Under the pieces are notes generated by a model. The model was not told the DNA's origin and ran no database searches. It saw only the letters and a program-made list of their open reading frames with translations. DNA of 64,000 bases from Chamaelirium japonicum. Its lineage: Eukaryota; Streptophyta; Magnoliopsida; Liliales; Melanthiaceae. How positions within the stretch are numbered: the stretch's first letter is position 1; every line of letters starts with the position of its first letter. Made by a program: the position numbers and the translations under genes. The stretch is from positions 248,001-312,000 of the forward strand of contig CANTAL010000099.1 in the NCBI GenBank assembly GCA_947650365.1, written 5' to 3'. This document shows positions 1 to 12,126 of the stretch, in pieces.

Positions 1-747
1 CACAATCTATTCTAATTCATTAGTACGATCCATTCTAATTCATTCGTACGATCCATTCTAATTCATTAGCACGATCCAAATTCATTTATCCGTACGATCT
101 ATTCTATTTCATTCGTACGATCCATTCTTATCGCACGATCCATTCTAATTCATTCGCACGATCCATTCTCCATTCTAATTCCTTCGTACGATCCATTCTA
201 ATTCCTTCATACGATCCATTCTAATTCATTCGTACGATCCATTCTAATTCATTCGTACGATCCATTCTAATTCCTTCGTATGATCCATTCTAATTCATTC
301 GTACGGTATGATTCATTCTAATTCATTCGTACGATTCATTCCAATTCAATCCATTCTAATTCATTCGTACGATCCATTCTAATTCATTTGTACGATCCAT
401 TCTAATTCATTCGTACGATCCAATCTAATTCATTTGTACGATCCATTCTAATTCATTCGTACGATTCATTCTAATTCAATCCATTCTAATTCATTCGTAC
501 GATCCATTACTCATTCGTACGATCCATTCTAACTCATTCGCACGAATGAATCCATTCTAATTCATTCGTATGATCCATTCTAATTCATTCGTATGAATGT
601 ATCGATTCTAATTCATTCGTACGATCCATTCTATCTCATTCGTACAATCCATTCTATTTCATTCGTACGATCCATTCTAATTCATTCGCACGATCCATTC
701 TAAGTCATTCGCACGATCTATTCTAATTCATTAGCACGATCATTCAT
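1..747 (+). repeat. 23-bp satellite, F block 1
   Basis: Head-to-tail 23-bp units reading AATTCATTC-CGTACG-ATCC on the + strand, cut by the window edge. It contains the 15-bp short unit (AATTCAATCC), the CGTACGGTATG long variant near 300 and 28-bp CGCACGAATGAATCC units. It ends at the dyad CATTCATACGAATG (741-754), where polarity flips. Confidence 0.95.
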
Positions 748-1351
748 ACGAATGAATTAGAATGTATCGTATGAATGAATTAGAATGGATCATATGAATG
801 AATTAGAATGGATTGTACGAATGAAATAGAATAGATCGTACGAATGAATTAGAATGGATCGTGCGAATGAATTAGAATGGATCGTGCGAATGAATTAGAA
901 TGGATCGTACGAATGAATTAGAATGGATCGTATGAATGAATTAGAATGGACCATACGAATGAATTAGAATGGATGCATTCGGGTGAATGAATTAGAATGG
1001 ATCGTGCGAATGAATTAGAATGGATCGTACGAAGGAATTAGAATGGATCGTACGAAGGAATTAGAATGAATACCTTCGTGCAAATGAATTAGAATGGATC
1101 GTACGAATGAGTAAGAATGGATTGTACGAATGAAATAGAATGGATCGTATGAATGAATTAGAATGGATCGTGCGAATGAATTAGAATGGATCGTACGAAT
1201 GAATTAGAATAGATTGTGCGAATGAATTAGATTGGATCGTACGAATGAATTAGAATGGATCGTACGAATGAATTAGAATGGATCGTATGAATGAATTAGA
1301 ATGGATCGTGCGAATGAATTAGAATGGATCGTACGAATGAAATAGAATGGA
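748..1351 (-). repeat. 23-bp satellite, R block 1
   Basis: Reverse-complement units (GAATGAATTAGAATGGATCG). It includes the GAATACCTTCGTGCAAATG variant near 1068 that recurs in many R blocks as GGATACCTTCGTGC. It ends in junction J1. Confidence 0.95.
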
Positions 1352-1363
1352 TTCGCACGAATG
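1345..1363 (+). repeat. Head-to-head junction J1 (first copy)
   Basis: GAATGGATTCGCACGAATG joins an R arm to an F arm. The spacer CGCACGAATGT between the arms belongs to the 28-bp unit, so the junction is asymmetric and its orientation can be read. The same junction recurs at 5453, 21077 (one mismatch), 32036, 33541, 41818 (one mismatch) and 45004. As its reverse complement it recurs at 10035, 14919, 21826, 23307, 36829, 56436, 57760 and 62420. Confidence 0.92.
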
Positions 1364-2884
1364 TATCCATTCTAATTCATTCGTACGTTCGATTCTAATT
1401 CAATCGTACAATCCATTCTAATTCATTCGCACGATCCATTCGCATTCACTCAAACGATCCATTCTAATTCATTCATATGATCCATTCTAATTCATTCGCA
1501 CGAATGTATCCATTCTAATTCATTCGTACGATCCATTCTAATTCATTTGTACGAATGTATCCACTGTAGTTTATTCATACGATCCATTCTAATTCTTTCG
1601 CACGAATGTATCCATTCCAATTCATTCGTACGATCTATTCTAATTCATTCGCACAATCTATTCTAATTCATTCGTACGATCTATTCTAATTCATTAGCAT
1701 GATCCATTCTAATTCATTCGTACGATCTATTCTATTTCATTCGTACAATCCATTCTTACTCAATCGTATGATCCATTCTAATCCATTCGCACAATCTATT
1801 CTAATTCATTCGTACGATCCATTCTATTTCATTCGTACGATCCATTCGAATTCATACAATCCATTATATTTCATTCATACGATCCATTTTAATTCATTCG
1901 CACGATCCATTCTAATTCATTCATACGATCCATTCTAATTCATTCGTACGATCCATTCTAATTTCTTCGTATGATCTATTCTAATTCCTTCGTACGATCC
2001 ATTCTAATTCCTTCGTACGATCTATTCAAATTCATTCGCACGAATCTATCCATTCTAATTCATTCGTACGATCCATTCTAATTCATTCACACGATCCATT
2101 CTAATTCATTAATTCGATCCAATCTAATTCATTCATACGATCTATTCTAATTCATTCGCACGAATATATCCTTTCTAATTCATTTGTACGATCCAAATTC
2201 ATTTATCCGTACAATCTATTCTATTTCATTCGTACGATCCATTCTTATCGTACGATCCATTCTAATTCAATCCATTCTAATTCATTCGTACGATCCATTC
2301 TAATTCATTCGTACGATCCATTCTAATTCATTCGTACGATTCATTCTAATTCAATCCATTCTAATTCATTCGTACGATCCATTCTAATTCATTCGTACGA
2401 TCCATTCTTACTTATTCGTACGATCCATTCGTATCCTTTCTAATTCATTCGTACGATCCATTCTAATTCCTTCGTACGATCCATTCTAATTCATTCGTAC
2501 GATCCATTCTAATTCATTCGCACGATCCATTCTAATTCATTCGTACGATCCATTCTATTTCATTCATACGATCCATTCTAATTCATTCATACGATCTATT
2601 CTAATTCTTTCGCACGAATGTATCCATTCTAATTCATTCGTACGATCCATTCTAATTAATTCGCACGATCTATTCTAATTCATTCATACAATCCATTCTA
2701 AATCTTTTGCACGAATGTATCCATTCTAATTCATTCGTTCGATCCATTCTAATTCATTCGTACGATCCATTCTAATTGATTCGCACGATCCATTCTAATT
2801 CATGCATACGATCCAATCTAATTCATTCATATGATCCATTCTAATTCATTCGCACGAATGTATCCATTCTAATTCATTCGTACA
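1352..2884 (+). repeat. 23-bp satellite, F block 2
   Basis: F arm of a J1 module. It carries a recognisable higher-order segment (unit variants CTATTTC, 19-bp unit AATTCATACGATCC, CGCACAATC) whose landmark starts at 1699, 354 bp from J1. 1345-2190 is repeated at +4,108 bp. Roughly 1680-2590 is repeated at +44,568 bp. The part from 2431 on is repeated at +28,518 bp. It ends at the F to R junction TACATGTATGAATG (2881). Confidence 0.93.
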
Positions 2885-5459
2885 TGTATGAATGAATTAG
2901 AATGGATCGTACGAATGAATTAGAGTTGATACATTCGTGCGAATGAATAAGAATGGATCGTACGAATGAATTAGATTGGATCGTATGAATGAATTATAAT
3001 GGATCATGCGAATGAATTAGAATAGATCATACGAATGAATTAAAATAGATCGTACGAATGAATTAGAATGGATACATTCGTGCAAAAGAATTAGAATGGA
3101 TTGTATGAATGAATTAGAATGGATCGTGCGATTGAATTAGAATGGATACATTCGTGCGAATGAATTAGAATGGATCGTATGAATGAATTAGATTGGATCG
3201 TATGAATGAATTAGAATAGATCGTATGAATGAATTAGAATGGATCATACGAATGAATTAGAATGGATCGTACGAATGAAATAGAATGGATTGTACGAATG
3301 AGATAGAATGGATCGTACGAATGAATTAGAATGGATACATTCATGCGAATGAATTAGAATGGATCATACGAATGAATTAGAATGGATTCATTCGTGCGAA
3401 TGAATTAGAATGGATCGTACGAATGAGTAAGAATGGATCGTACGAATGAATTAGAATGGATTGAATTAGAATGAATCGTACAAATGAATTAGAATGGATC
3501 GTACGAATGAATTAGAATAGATCGTACGAATGAATTAGAATGGATTGAATTAGAATGAATCGTACGAATGAATTAGAATGAATCATACCGTACGAATGAA
3601 TTAGAATGGATCATACGAAGGAATTAGAATGGATCGTACGAATGAATTAGAATGGATTGTACGAAGGAATTGGAATGGATCGTACGAAGGAATTAGAATG
3701 GATAGTACGAATGAATTAGAATGGATACCTTCGTGCAAATGAATTAGAATGGATCGTACGAATGAGTAAGAATGGATCGTACGAATGAAATAGAATGGAT
3801 CGTATGAATGAATTAGAATGGATCGTGCGAATGAATTAGAATGGATCGTACGAATGAATTAGAATAGATTGTGCGAATGAATTAGAATGGATCGTAGGAA
3901 TGAATTAGAATGGATCGTACGAATGAATTAGAATGGATTGAATTAGAATGAATCGTACGAATGAATTAGAATGAATCATGCCATACGAATGAATTAGAAT
4001 GGATCATACGAAGGAATTAGAATGGATCGTACGAATGAATTAGAATGGATCGTACGAATGAATTAGAATGGATCGTACGAAGGAATTATAATGGATCGTA
4101 CGAAGGAATTAGAATGGATAGTACGAATGAATTAGAATGGATACCTTCGTGCAAATGAATTAGAATGGATCGTACGAATGAGTAAGAATGGATCGTACGA
4201 ATGAAATAGAATGGATCGTATGAATGAATTAGAATGGATCGTGCGAATGAATTAGAATGGATCGTACGAATGAATTAGAATAGATTGTGCGAATGAATTA
4301 GAATGGATCGTACGAATGAATTAGAATGGATCGTACGAATGAATTAGAATGGATCGTATGAATGAATTAGAATGGATCGTGCGAATGAATTAGAATGGAT
4401 CGTACGAATGAATTAGAATATGGATCGTACGAATGAATTAGAATGGATCGTATGAATGAATTAGAATGGATCGTACGAATGAATTAGAATGGATCGTATG
4501 AATGAATTAGAATGGATCGTGCGAATAAATTAGAATGGATCGTATGAATGAATTAGAAAAGATTGTGCGAATAAAATAGAATGGATTGTACGAATGAGAT
4601 AGAATGGATCGTACGAATGAATTAGAATGGATACATTTATGCTAATGAATTAGAATGGATCATACGAATGAATTAGAATGGATTCATTCGTGCGAATGAA
4701 TTAGAATGGATCGTACGAATGAGTAAGAATGGATCATACGAATGAATTAGAATGGATTGAATTAGAATGAATTGTACGAATGAATTAGAATGGATCGTAC
4801 GAATGAATTAGAATGGATCATACGAATGAATTAGAATGGATTGAATTAGAATGAATCGTACGAATGAATTAGAATGAATCATACCGTACGAATGAATTAG
4901 AATGGATCATACGAAGGAATTAGAATGGATCGTACGAATGAATTAGAATGGATCGTACGAATGAATTAGAATGGATCGTACGAAGGAATTAGAATGGATA
5001 GTACGAATGAATTAGAATGGATACCTTCGTGCAAATGAATTAGAATGGATCGTACGAATGAGTAAGAATGGATCGTACGATTAAAATAGAATGGATCGTA
5101 TGAATGAATTAGAATGGATCGTGCGAATGAATTAGAATGGATCGTACGAATGAAATAGAATAGATTGTGCGAATGAATTAGAATTGATCGTACGAATGAA
5201 TTAGAATGGATCGTACGAATGAATTAGAATAGATTATGCGAATGAATTAGAATGGATCGTATGAATTAGAATTGATCGTACGAATGAATTAGAATGGATC
5301 ATACGAAGGATTTAGAATGGATCGTACGAATGAATTAGAATGGATCGTACGAATGAATTAGAATGGATCGTACGAATGAATTAGAATGGATTGTATGAAT
5401 GAATTAGAATGGATCGTGCGAATGAATTAGAATAGATCGTACGAATGAAATAGAATGGA
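2885..5459 (-). repeat. 23-bp satellite, R block 2
   Basis: Long R block with landmark variants GGATTGAATTAGAATG, AATCATACCGTACG and GGATACCTTCGTGC. It contains internal tandem copies: the CATACCGTACG landmark occurs near 3590 and 4881 (CATGCCATACG near 3975), and CCTTCGTGC near 3728, 4143 and 5024. Ends in J1 at 5453-5471. Confidence 0.93.
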
Positions 5460-6874
5460 TTCGCACGAATGTATCCATTCTAATTCATTCGTACGATCCA
5501 TTCTAATTCATTCGTACAATCCATTCTAATTCATTCGCACGATCCATTCGCATTCACTCAAACGATCCATTCTAATTCATTCATATGATCCATTCTAATT
5601 CATTCGCACGAATGTATCCATTCTAATTCATTCGTACGATCCATTCTAATTCATTTGTACGAATGTGTCCACTCTAATTCATTCATACGATCCATTCTAA
5701 TTCATTCGCATGAATGTTTCCATTCCAATTCATTCGTACGATGCATTCTAATTCATTCGCACAATCTATTCTAATTCATTCGTACGATCAATTCTAATTC
5801 ATTAGCATGATCCATTCTAATTCATTCATACGATCTATTCTATTTCATTCGTACAATCCATTCTTACTCAATCGTATGATCCATTCTAATCCATTCGCAC
5901 AATCTATTCTAATTCATTCGTACGATCCATTCTATTTCATTTGTACGATCCATTCTAATTCATACGATCCATTCTATTTCATTCATACGATCCATTTTAA
6001 TTCATTCGCACGATCCATTCTAATTCATTCATACGATCCATTCTAATTCATTCGTACGATCCATTCTAATTTCTTCGTATGATCTATTCTAATTCCTTCG
6101 TACGATCCATTCTAATTCCTTCGTACGATCCATTCAAATTCATTCGCACGAATCTATCCATTCTAATTCATTCGTACGATCCATTCTAATTCATTCGCAC
6201 GATCCATTCTAATTCATTAATACGATCCAATCTAATTCATTCATACGATCTATTCTAATTCATTCGCACGAATATATCCTTTCTAATTCATTCGTACGAT
6301 CCATTCTAATTCATTCGCACAATCTATTCTAATTCATTAGTACGATCCATTCTAATTCATTCGTACGATCCATTCTAATTCATTAGCACGATCCAAATTC
6401 ATTTATCCGTACGATCTATTGTATTTCATTCGTACGATCCATTCTTATCGTACGATCCATTCTCCATTCTAATTCCTTCGTACGATCCATTCTAATTCCT
6501 TCGTATCCATTCTAATTCACTCATACGATCCATTCTAATTCATTCATACGATCTATTCTAATTCATTCGCATGAATGTATCCATTCTAATTCATTCGTAC
6601 GATCCATTCTAATTCATTCGCACAATCTATTCTAATTCATTCATACGATCCATCCTAATTCATTCGCACGAATGTATCCATTCTAATTCATTCGTACAAT
6701 CCATTCTATTTCATTCGTACGATCCATTCTTACTCATTCGTACGATCCATTCGTATCCATTCTAATTCATTCGTACGATCTATTCTAATTCATTCGTACG
6801 ATCCATTCTAATTCATTAATACGATCCAATCTAATTCATTCATACGATCCATTCTAATTCATTCGTACGATCCA
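5460..6874 (+). repeat. 23-bp satellite, F block 3
   Basis: Copy of F block 2 at a constant +4,108 bp over at least 840 bp (landmarks 1699/5807, 2041/6149, 2161/6269). After about 6380 the register changes. The block is cut off mid-unit by the solo LTR. Confidence 0.93.
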
Positions 6875-7045
6875 TGTATGGGTCATCAGATCCAGGTCAC
6901 ATATGGGTCATCGGACCCTGGTTGCACATGAGTCATCAGACACGAGGTATACATAGGTCATCAACCCTGGTTAACTATGGTTCATCAGACCCCGGTTCAC
7001 ATAGGTCATTAGACCCTTATTAGGCATGGGTCATTCAACCCTAGT
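6875..7045. repeat. Degenerate 22-27-bp minisatellite in the solo LTR
   Basis: About seven imperfect copies of a unit around GGGTCATCAGACCC(T/C)GGTTCACA. They lie at the 3' (U5) end of the LTR in its minus-strand sense. The copies are strongly diverged, in keeping with an older insertion. Confidence 0.7.
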
Positions 7046-7229
7046 CATGGAATCTATTTGAAACCTCTAACGGAAGTAGGATTCAATATTTGCATTAGTA
7101 GCAGGTATGATATTTGCATAACGTAAGATATGGGGGAACTCGGTCCCAGAATAAGTCCGACTCTTAAAAGGGAATGTCTCACAAGCCTCTGTGTGCCCTA
7201 AGTCTAAAAGGGTACTCACTGGTTTCTAG

Positions 7230-7810
7230 TAACATAGTTGGCTAGGTTTTTGAGATTTTGAACCTGTTATTGCTAGTCTCGTGACAATCAAGCCCGGAAC
7301 ACTAGTTTTGTTATCAATGCAAGATCGACTAAATAGGGACCCATAATAGGGTATTTTGGTAATTTTATATTTTTGAGATCGTCCAACCGTTAGTGGGTAG
7401 ATCTCGTCAAACTTTTCGTGTCGCTGCCATTTTCGACAGCTTACGACCCCGGATAACGAATCAGTGATTAAACCAATATTGGTCAAACCGGGCACCAAAT
7501 AAGGGCATTTTAGTAATTGTGATTAGTAGGTGTCGACCTACAGCCAACAGTTAGGTTTCATGATTTGGAGTCCAACGCTGCTAGTTTCATGGCAATCGGA
7601 GTTCGGATCGGCTAGTTACTACCAGCTTAAGAATGGTTAGACCGGACCCCATTAGGGGCATTCTGGTAATTACGTTCGGTGGTTGTCAACCCAACGTCAA
7701 TGGGTCGGTACTGGAGAACCGAGTCCATTGCCGCCAGTTTCGCCGAATTCCGACTTCGGACGACGAAATGGTGGTCGGGACAATTTCGAAACTATGCACT
7801 ACGGAATGAT
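7230..7810. repeat. Degenerate 154-bp tandem repeat, four copies
   Basis: An anchor like TGCTAGTxTCxTGxCAATC recurs at 7271, 7425, 7579 and about 7733, spaced exactly 154 bp. A second anchor GGGCATTxTGGTAATT recurs at 7349, 7503 and 7656 (154 and 153 bp). The copies are diverged but collinear. This explains the short ORFs here (for example minus strand 7498-7226 and plus strand 7679-7864), which are not genes. Confidence 0.72.
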
Positions 7811-7821
7811 AAGGTTTGCTA

Positions 7822-7877
7822 TTTAAGTGGGTCCCACACACTTAAGTGGGGTCCACTCATTTAAGTGGGATCAGTAG
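7822..7877. repeat. 19-bp direct repeat, three copies
   Basis: TTAAGTGGG-based units start at 7822, 7841 and 7860. On the minus strand each gives CCCACTTAAAT or CCCACTTAAGT. An AT-rich stretch at 7908-7946 follows on the + strand, so a core promoter of the LTR could lie around here. That is inference only. Confidence 0.6.
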
Positions 7878-8339
7878 GGCCTCCTCCAAGGTAGGGGCCA
7901 CTATTTAAAATTTAAATATTTAAATATTGATAAATTATATAATATTACTTGAATGCCCACTAGGGGCATTCAAATTTACAAAACCCACCCCTCCATTGTT
8001 ACAACGAGCTTGGGAGGGGGTTTTCGCGATGCTCCCGAATCTCGCACGGGGTCAACCGGCCTCGCCGTCGGCGGTGATCCGAAGAGGGCGCTAGGGAGAG
8101 CGGCCCAGAACCCTCCATGCGAGCCGGGGCGGCCTAGTTCCTAGCCGGTGGGATCCGGAAAATGACCCGGAGTTGGGCGGTTTCGAAGCAACTAAGAGGT
8201 GCACAGGGGCTTGCCTCGGGTGGGGTTCGTGGAGGTCGTCGGCACCGTCTCCGTCGCTGCAGGTACTCCGCGTGCCGAGGAGGACATGGTGGCGGGGTCG
8301 GGGAGTCACCAGTGCGGAGGAGCCGCCGCTGCAGCCACC

Positions 8340-8935
8340 GCGCGCCTCCCTCTCCTCTCCTCTCCTTCTTCTTCTTCCTCTCTCCTCTAGTTTCTCTCTT
8401 TCTTCTCTCTTTTCCTCTCTTTCTCTCTCTTCTGTTGACCGGAAATGGGGGAGGGGCTCGCCGGGGTCGCCGACATCACTGCGACGGAGGAGGAGGCCGG
8501 GATTCCCCGCCGCCGCCGCCGCTTGCTGCTGCTCCGCCTCCCCTTCTCTTCTCTGATCTCTCTCTTCCTCTTTCTCTCTCTTTCTTTCCCTCTTCTTTCT
8601 CTCTGGTTTCTCCTTCTTTTCCTCTTCTCTCTCCCGAACTCTCTCTCTTTCTATCTGGTTTTTCCCACCGGGTGAGGGAGCCGGGGAGTGGGGTTAGGTT
8701 TAAAGGGTGAGGGGGAGAGGGCTTGGTGTCAACGGGGTGATGGGAGAGGGGGTGACGTCTGATGGGAGAGGGGGCCGGGTTTGGTGGATCTGGTCCCCTC
8801 TCTCTCTCTCTCTCCATTTCTCTCCATTCCCTCTCCAACTCTCTCTCACTCCATTTCCCCAATTCTCTCTCCAATTCCCACACTCTCTCTCTCTCCATTT
8901 GTCTTTCCATTCCTTTCCATTCCTCTCTTTCTAGG
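8340..8935. repeat. Pyrimidine-rich low-complexity tracts in the solo LTR
   Basis: Three CT-rich tracts (about 8342-8432, 8535-8660 and 8795-8935), including pure CT dinucleotide runs, separated by GC-rich purine segments such as GGGAGAGGGGG. The strand asymmetry keeps several overlapping frames open (182 aa at 8162-8710; 167 aa on the other strand at 8979-8476). Their Ser/Leu/Pro- or Glu/Arg-rich translations are composition artefacts. Confidence 0.8.
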
Positions 8936-9009
8936 TTTGGGGCCGGCCGGGTAGCCCAGAGAACAGGGCGCTGGGGCATGGGCTCATGGGTCCGGGCATC
9001 AAGACGATG

Positions 9010-9965
9010 AGGCTATTTGTTAATTTTATAAGCCGACGATCGCGGAATCAGTGGTTAGGATTCGTCGAATGCTACAAGGCTCGAACACGATACGCACGTA
9101 AATGGCACAATGACTTGTGGAAAAGGTCACCCCACGACGTCCATACCAAGAGTCGAAGAAGGGACCTCTTCAACAGGAGCGAGAGAGGATACCATCGAGC
9201 CATGAGCTCGTTGGTTTTGTCCCTTACCGGCTGAATAAGGCCTAGGTTAGCTAAGTGACCCGAATGGTCGATTTGACCCACCTAGAGGTTGTTCGGACAT
9301 TTGGGTGGGTTCACGAGCAAGTTCGGCCAACCAACTTGGTCGTGAACCAATTGTCCACTAACACGGTTATCGAGGACTGCCTAGTAAATAATAATCAGTC
9401 ATATCTTCTAAACCGTAAGTCTGATCTTTGCCCGGGACCTGCCGTTGGAAAGATCTCAACGGTATGGACCTAACGATTTAGGTTTGGCCGGGTTTTACTC
9501 ACACGATCATCCTATATGATGGAAATGACAAAAACAAACATCAGGGCGCAACTCTTCTACCGTGCGTCAGAAAGTCCCAAAAATATCCGTTGGTAAGGTC
9601 TCAACGAGACAAACTCACTGGTACAATTTCATAGGGTTTCGATTACCCGATTGATCACATTGAAAATTTATGTCGAAAACTATCTACTATCATAACTTTT
9701 CATACAGATGCTTGTTTGACGCGCGGGACGCGCCAAAGCGGAGGTATCGAAGATACGGACAAACGTATCGTAAAACATTTCTGGAGTTTACGTAAAACAA
9801 AACCAGAAACGAAGGAAAACAAAAACATTCGATAAAAAGATAAATATACATTAAAATATTTATAAAGGCATCCTTACATTTCACATGGATCATCATATAT
9901 ATATTAATACATTTATTACATCATTTATTCTTAAATAATAGAGGAGGAATTTTAGGGATCTTACA
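9010..9965 (-). other. U3-like end of the solo LTR, no gene seen
   Basis: Mixed-composition DNA that becomes AT-rich from about 9780 to the LTR end. In minus-strand sense this is the first kilobase of the LTR, where U3 would lie. The ORFs at 8986-9234 and 9255-9473 have no recognisable domain. No promoter element is clear enough to call. Confidence 0.5.
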
Positions 9966-10044
9966 GTGCGAATGAATTAGAATGGATTGTACGAATGAAT
10001 TAGAATGGATCGTACGAATGAATTAGAATGGATACATTCGTGCG
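9966..10044 (-). repeat. 23-bp satellite, short R block 3
   Basis: About three R units between the solo LTR and J1 (reverse orientation, 10035-10053). The first unit begins GTGCGAATG directly after the LTR, lacking its GGATC. Confidence 0.92.
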
Positions 10045-10569
10045 AATCCATTCTATTTCATTCGTACGATCCATTCTAATTCATTCGCACAATCCATTCT
10101 AATTCATTCATACGATCCATTCTAATTCATTCGTACGATCCATTCTAATTCATTCGCACAATCTATTCTAATTCATTCGTATGATCCATTCTAATTCATT
10201 CGCACGATCCATTCTAATTCATTCATACGATCCATTCTATTTTATTCGTACGATCCATTCTTACTCATTCGTACGATCCATTCTAATTCATTTGCATGAA
10301 GGTATCTATTCTAATTCATTCGTACTATCCATTCTAATTACTTCATACGATCCATTCTAATTCCTTCGTACGATCCATTCTAATTCATTCGTACGATCCA
10401 TTCTAATTCCTTCGTATGATCCATTCTAATTCATTCGTACGGTATGATTCATTCTAATTCATTCGTACGATTCATTCTAATTCAATCCATTCTAATTCAT
10501 TCGTACGATCCATTCTAATTCATTCGTACGATCCATTCTAATTCCTTCGTACGATCCAGTCTAATACGA
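10045..10569 (+). repeat. 23-bp satellite, F block 4
   Basis: F arm of a reverse J1 copy, with the CGTACGGTATGATTC long unit near 10439 and the 15-bp AATTCAATCC unit. It flips polarity in CTAATACGATACATTCGTG (10561-10579). Confidence 0.93.
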
Positions 10570-11277
10570 TACATTCGTGCGAATGAATTAGAATGGATCG
10601 TATGAATGAATTAGATTGGATCGTATGAATGAATTAGAATGGATCGTGCGAATGAAATAGAATGGATCGTACGAATGAATTAGAACGGATCGTACGAATG
10701 AATTAGAATGGATCGTACAAATGAATTAGAATGGATCGTATGAATTAGAATGGATCGTACGAAGGAATTAGAATGGATCGTATGAATGAATTAGATTGGA
10801 TCGTATTAATGAATTTGAATGGATCGTATGAATGAATTAGATTGGATCATATGAATGAATTAGAATGGATCTTGCGAATGAATTAGAATGGATCATACGA
10901 ATGAAATAGAATGGATTGTATGAATGAATTAGAATAGATCGCGCGAATGAATTAGAATGGATCGTACGAATGAATTAGAATGGATCATATGAATGAATTA
11001 GAATGGATCGTACGTATGAATTAGAATGGATCGTGCGAATGAATTAGAATGGATCGTATGAATGAATTAGAGTTGATACATTCGTACGAAGGAATTAGAA
11101 TGGATCGTACGAATGAATTAGAATGGATTATATGAATGAATTAGAATGGATCGTACGAATGAATTAGAATGGATACATTCGTGCGAATGAATTAGAATGG
11201 ATTGTACGAATAAATTAGAATGGATCGTACGAATGAATTAGAATAGATTGTACGAATGAATTAGAATGGATCGTACG
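10570..11277 (-). repeat. 23-bp satellite, R block 4
   Basis: Contains ATGAATTTGAATGG and GAATTAGAGTTGATACATTCG variants. The block and its right junction match 54.5-55.1 kb in direct orientation, with an indel of about 160 bp. Ends in the rare R to F junction GGATCGTACGTCTAATTC (J2). Confidence 0.93.
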
Positions 11278-12126
11278 TCTAATTCATTCGTACGATCCAT
11301 TCTAATTCATTCATACAATCCATTCTACTTCTTTTGCACGAATGTATCCATTCTAATTCATTCGTACGATCCATTCTAATTCCTTCGTACGATCCATTCT
11401 AACTCCTTCGTACGATCCATTCTAATTCATTCCCATGAATGTATCCATTCTAATTGATACGTACGATCCATTCTATTTCATTCGTATGATCCATTCTTAC
11501 TCATTCGTACGATCCAATCTAATTCATTCATACGATCCATTCTACGATCCATTCTAATTCATTCGTACGTTCCATTCTAATTCATTAGCACGATCAATGC
11601 TATATCATTCGCACGAATCCATTCTAATTCATTCGTACGATCCATTCTAATTCATTCGCACGAATGAATCCATTCTAATTCATTCGTACAATCCATTCTA
11701 TTTCATTTGTACGATCCATTCTTACTCATTCGTAAGATCCATTCTAATTCATTGGCACGAATGTATCCATTCTAATTCATTCGTACGATCCACTCTAATT
11801 CATTCGTACGATCCATTCCAATTCATTCTAATTCTAATTCATTCGCACGAATGTATCCATTCTAATTCATTCGTACGATCCATTCTAATTCATTCGCACA
11901 ATCTATTCTAATTCATTCGTACAATCGATTCTAATTCATTCATACGATCCATTCTAATTCATTCGCACGAATGTATCCATTCTAATTCATTCGTACGATC
12001 TATTCTAATTCATTCGCACGATCTATTCTATCTCATTCGTACAATCCATTCTATTTCATTCGTACGATCCATTCGAATTCATTCGTACGATTCATTCTAA
12101 TTCAATCCATTCTAATTCATTCGTAC
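11278..12126 (+). repeat. 23-bp satellite, F block 5
   Basis: Starts with J2 and the CTACTTCTTTTGCACGAATG variant also seen at 55.09 kb. Near 11818 it carries CAATTCATTCTAATTCTAATTC, shared with 36.1 kb. Ends at CGTACGAATTAGAATTAG. Confidence 0.93.

Larger units (their letters stand above)
6875..9965 (-). mobile_element. Solo LTR, probably Ty3/gypsy Tekay/Del-like
   Basis: A 3,091-bp non-satellite stretch bounded by TGTA at the left and TACA at the right, the usual TG...CA ends of an LTR. Read on the minus strand it starts TGTAAGATCCCTAAAATTCC, followed by AT-rich DNA, a GC-rich centre with long CT/GA tracts, and internal repeats. Large LTRs of this kind beginning TGTAAGA are typical of plant Tekay/Del elements (family knowledge, not tested here). 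No gag or pol ORF, primer-binding site or second LTR is present, so it reads as a solo LTR left by LTR-LTR recombination. Flanking bases ATCCA (left) and GTGCG (right) do not form a target duplication, and the satellite on the two sides has opposite polarity. It could also be a piece of a larger rearranged element. Confidence 0.65.

Noticed and set aside
1699-1938. A 79-codon ORF (starting MIHSNSF) that recurs at 1699, 5807, 33895, 42172 and 46267 (+) and at 14344, 36208 and 61845 (-)
   Set aside because: It is three-fold reading of the 23-bp unit (69 bp = 23 codons), kept open by TAA-to-TAT changes and short units. Its recurrence marks a copied higher-order segment, not a gene family. There are no start-site signals and no known domain.
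1-6874. CRISPR-like array (short regular repeats)
   Set aside because: There are no unique spacers. The repeats abut each other, vary internally and flip polarity, and the context is plant retrotransposons.
8162-8979. Overlapping ORFs of 127-182 codons in the GC/CT-rich centre of the solo LTR
   Set aside because: They result from strand-asymmetric low-complexity DNA, overlap on both strands and have no domain.
6865-9975. A 5-bp target duplication for the solo LTR
   Set aside because: ATCCA and GTGCG do not match, and shifting the ends by a few bases does not help while keeping TG...CA.
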